NCBI RefSeq assembly: GCF_004791585.1
Contig: NZ_SRUU01000004.1
Span: forward strand, 62,001 to 126,000
Length of the DNA: 64,000 bases
From: Mesorhizobium sp. M1C.F.Ca.ET.210.01.1.1
GTDB lineage: Bacteria > Pseudomonadota > Alphaproteobacteria > Rhizobiales > Rhizobiaceae
Reading direction: 5' to 3'
The notes beneath the pieces are model-generated. The model ran no database searches and was not told the origin of the DNA. It saw only the letters and a program-made list of their open reading frames with translations. The stretch's first letter is position 1, and the number at the start of each line of letters is the position of its first letter. The position numbers were made by a program, and so were the translations under genes. This document shows, in pieces, positions 63,741-64,000 of the stretch.

Positions 63741-64000
63741 GCTCTCTGCTCCGCTTCCCCGTGCAGACCGGGCAATCCGCCCGGATGTGCTACGTCTTCC
63801 ATGAAGTTGATGAGATCTTCGGCCGATTTGACCTCGCTGCGGTCGGCCGTCAGCGCCACCTTGCCGCGGTCGAGCACGACGAAACGGTCGGCGATGTCGA
63901 AGACATGGTGGATGTTGTGGCCGATGAACAGGATCGAGCGGCCGCTCGCCCGCACCTGGCGCACGAAGTGGAAGACCTTGGCGGTTTCCGTCAGCGACAG
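63737..64000 (-). CDS. Sugar ABC transporter ATP-binding protein (partial)
   Basis: C-terminal end of the ATPase, cut by the right edge of the window (gene starts beyond 64000). Visible: ETAKVFHFVRQVRASGRSIL, FIGHNIHHVFDIADRFVVLD (switch His region GHN) and DRGKVALTADRSEVKSAEDL. Typical of FrcA/RbsA-type sugar ATPases with a single half. It ends 4 bp into the permease gene. Confidence 0.9.
   Translation of the reverse strand: MSLTETAKVFHFVRQVRASGRSILFIGHNIHHVFDIADRFVVLDRGKVALTADRSEVKSAEDLINFMEDVAHPGGLPGLHGEAEQRA

Overview
The window is high-GC, densely coded chromosomal DNA that fits an alphaproteobacterium of the Mesorhizobium/Phyllobacteriaceae type (order Hyphomicrobiales). Three things point there: a circularly permuted two-piece tmRNA with the tag ANDNYAEARLAA, an alphaproteobacterial SspB with DUF4169 and ribbon-helix-helix neighbours, and several palindromic intergenic repeats of rhizobial type. 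The genus is an inference from these features, not from a database search. No rRNA, tRNA, insertion sequence, integrase, prophage or CRISPR array is visible.

Layout. 0-11 kb: an HxlR regulator divergent from an NmrA/YtfG-type reductase, another reductase, two tandem kup potassium transporters, pdxJ, a SpoIIAA-like protein, a RecD/PIF1-type helicase and a cobalt-type nitrile hydratase operon (alpha, beta, activator). 11-18.5 kb: an RND efflux pair, then ilvIH behind a transcription attenuator with a 16-residue Leu/Ile/Val-rich leader peptide. 18.6-24.2 kb: an AcoR-like sigma-54 activator next to an FAD monooxygenase that has a near-perfect -24/-12 promoter and upstream palindromes, then a small XRE-cupin / hypothetical / GNAT operon. 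24.2-31.4 kb: an orphan HerA-like ATPase, a diguanylate cyclase, miaA, serB, a GNAT, degP. 31.2-40.5 kb: DUF2065, hflC, hflK, folA, DUF4424, cobF, a short ModE-like regulator, modCBA, a frameshifted mop and thyA. 40.6-47.3 kb: DUF2853, tmRNA, a Bcr/CflA exporter with its TetR regulator, sspB, DUF4169, an RHH protein, and a ClC channel divergent from a MarR regulator. 47.3-64 kb: a large AsmA protein with an Ala/Glu/Lys repeat tail, a DyP peroxidase, an FAD-linked oxidase, a thioesterase, Lrp with an EamA exporter, a dienelactone hydrolase, a PQQ dehydrogenase, UvrD/PcrA, and the start of a sugar ABC transporter.

How the genes work together. Several local circuits can be read from the DNA: HxlR/reductase, TetR/Bcr, MarR/ClC, Lrp/EamA, AcoR/FMO and ModE/mod, each with a candidate operator. 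tmRNA and SspB are two parts of one quality-control pathway: tagged proteins are handed to ClpXP. HflK, HflC and DegP form a membrane and periplasmic proteolysis block. ThyA and FolA form the dTMP/folate cycle.

The most unusual item is an approximately 115-bp palindromic repeat of intergenic type carried in frame inside the UvrD/PcrA helicase gene, adding roughly 39 residues between helicase motifs II and III. Other items worth checking are the mop frameshift, the paired ModE-type sites, the sigma-54-controlled monooxygenase with an NTF2-like domain, and the nitrile hydratase operon without a neighbouring amidase. I found no multi-gene cluster that I would call an undescribed defence or biosynthetic system. 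Start codons were moved inward from the longest frame wherever a signal peptide, family alignment or Shine-Dalgarno site argued for it.
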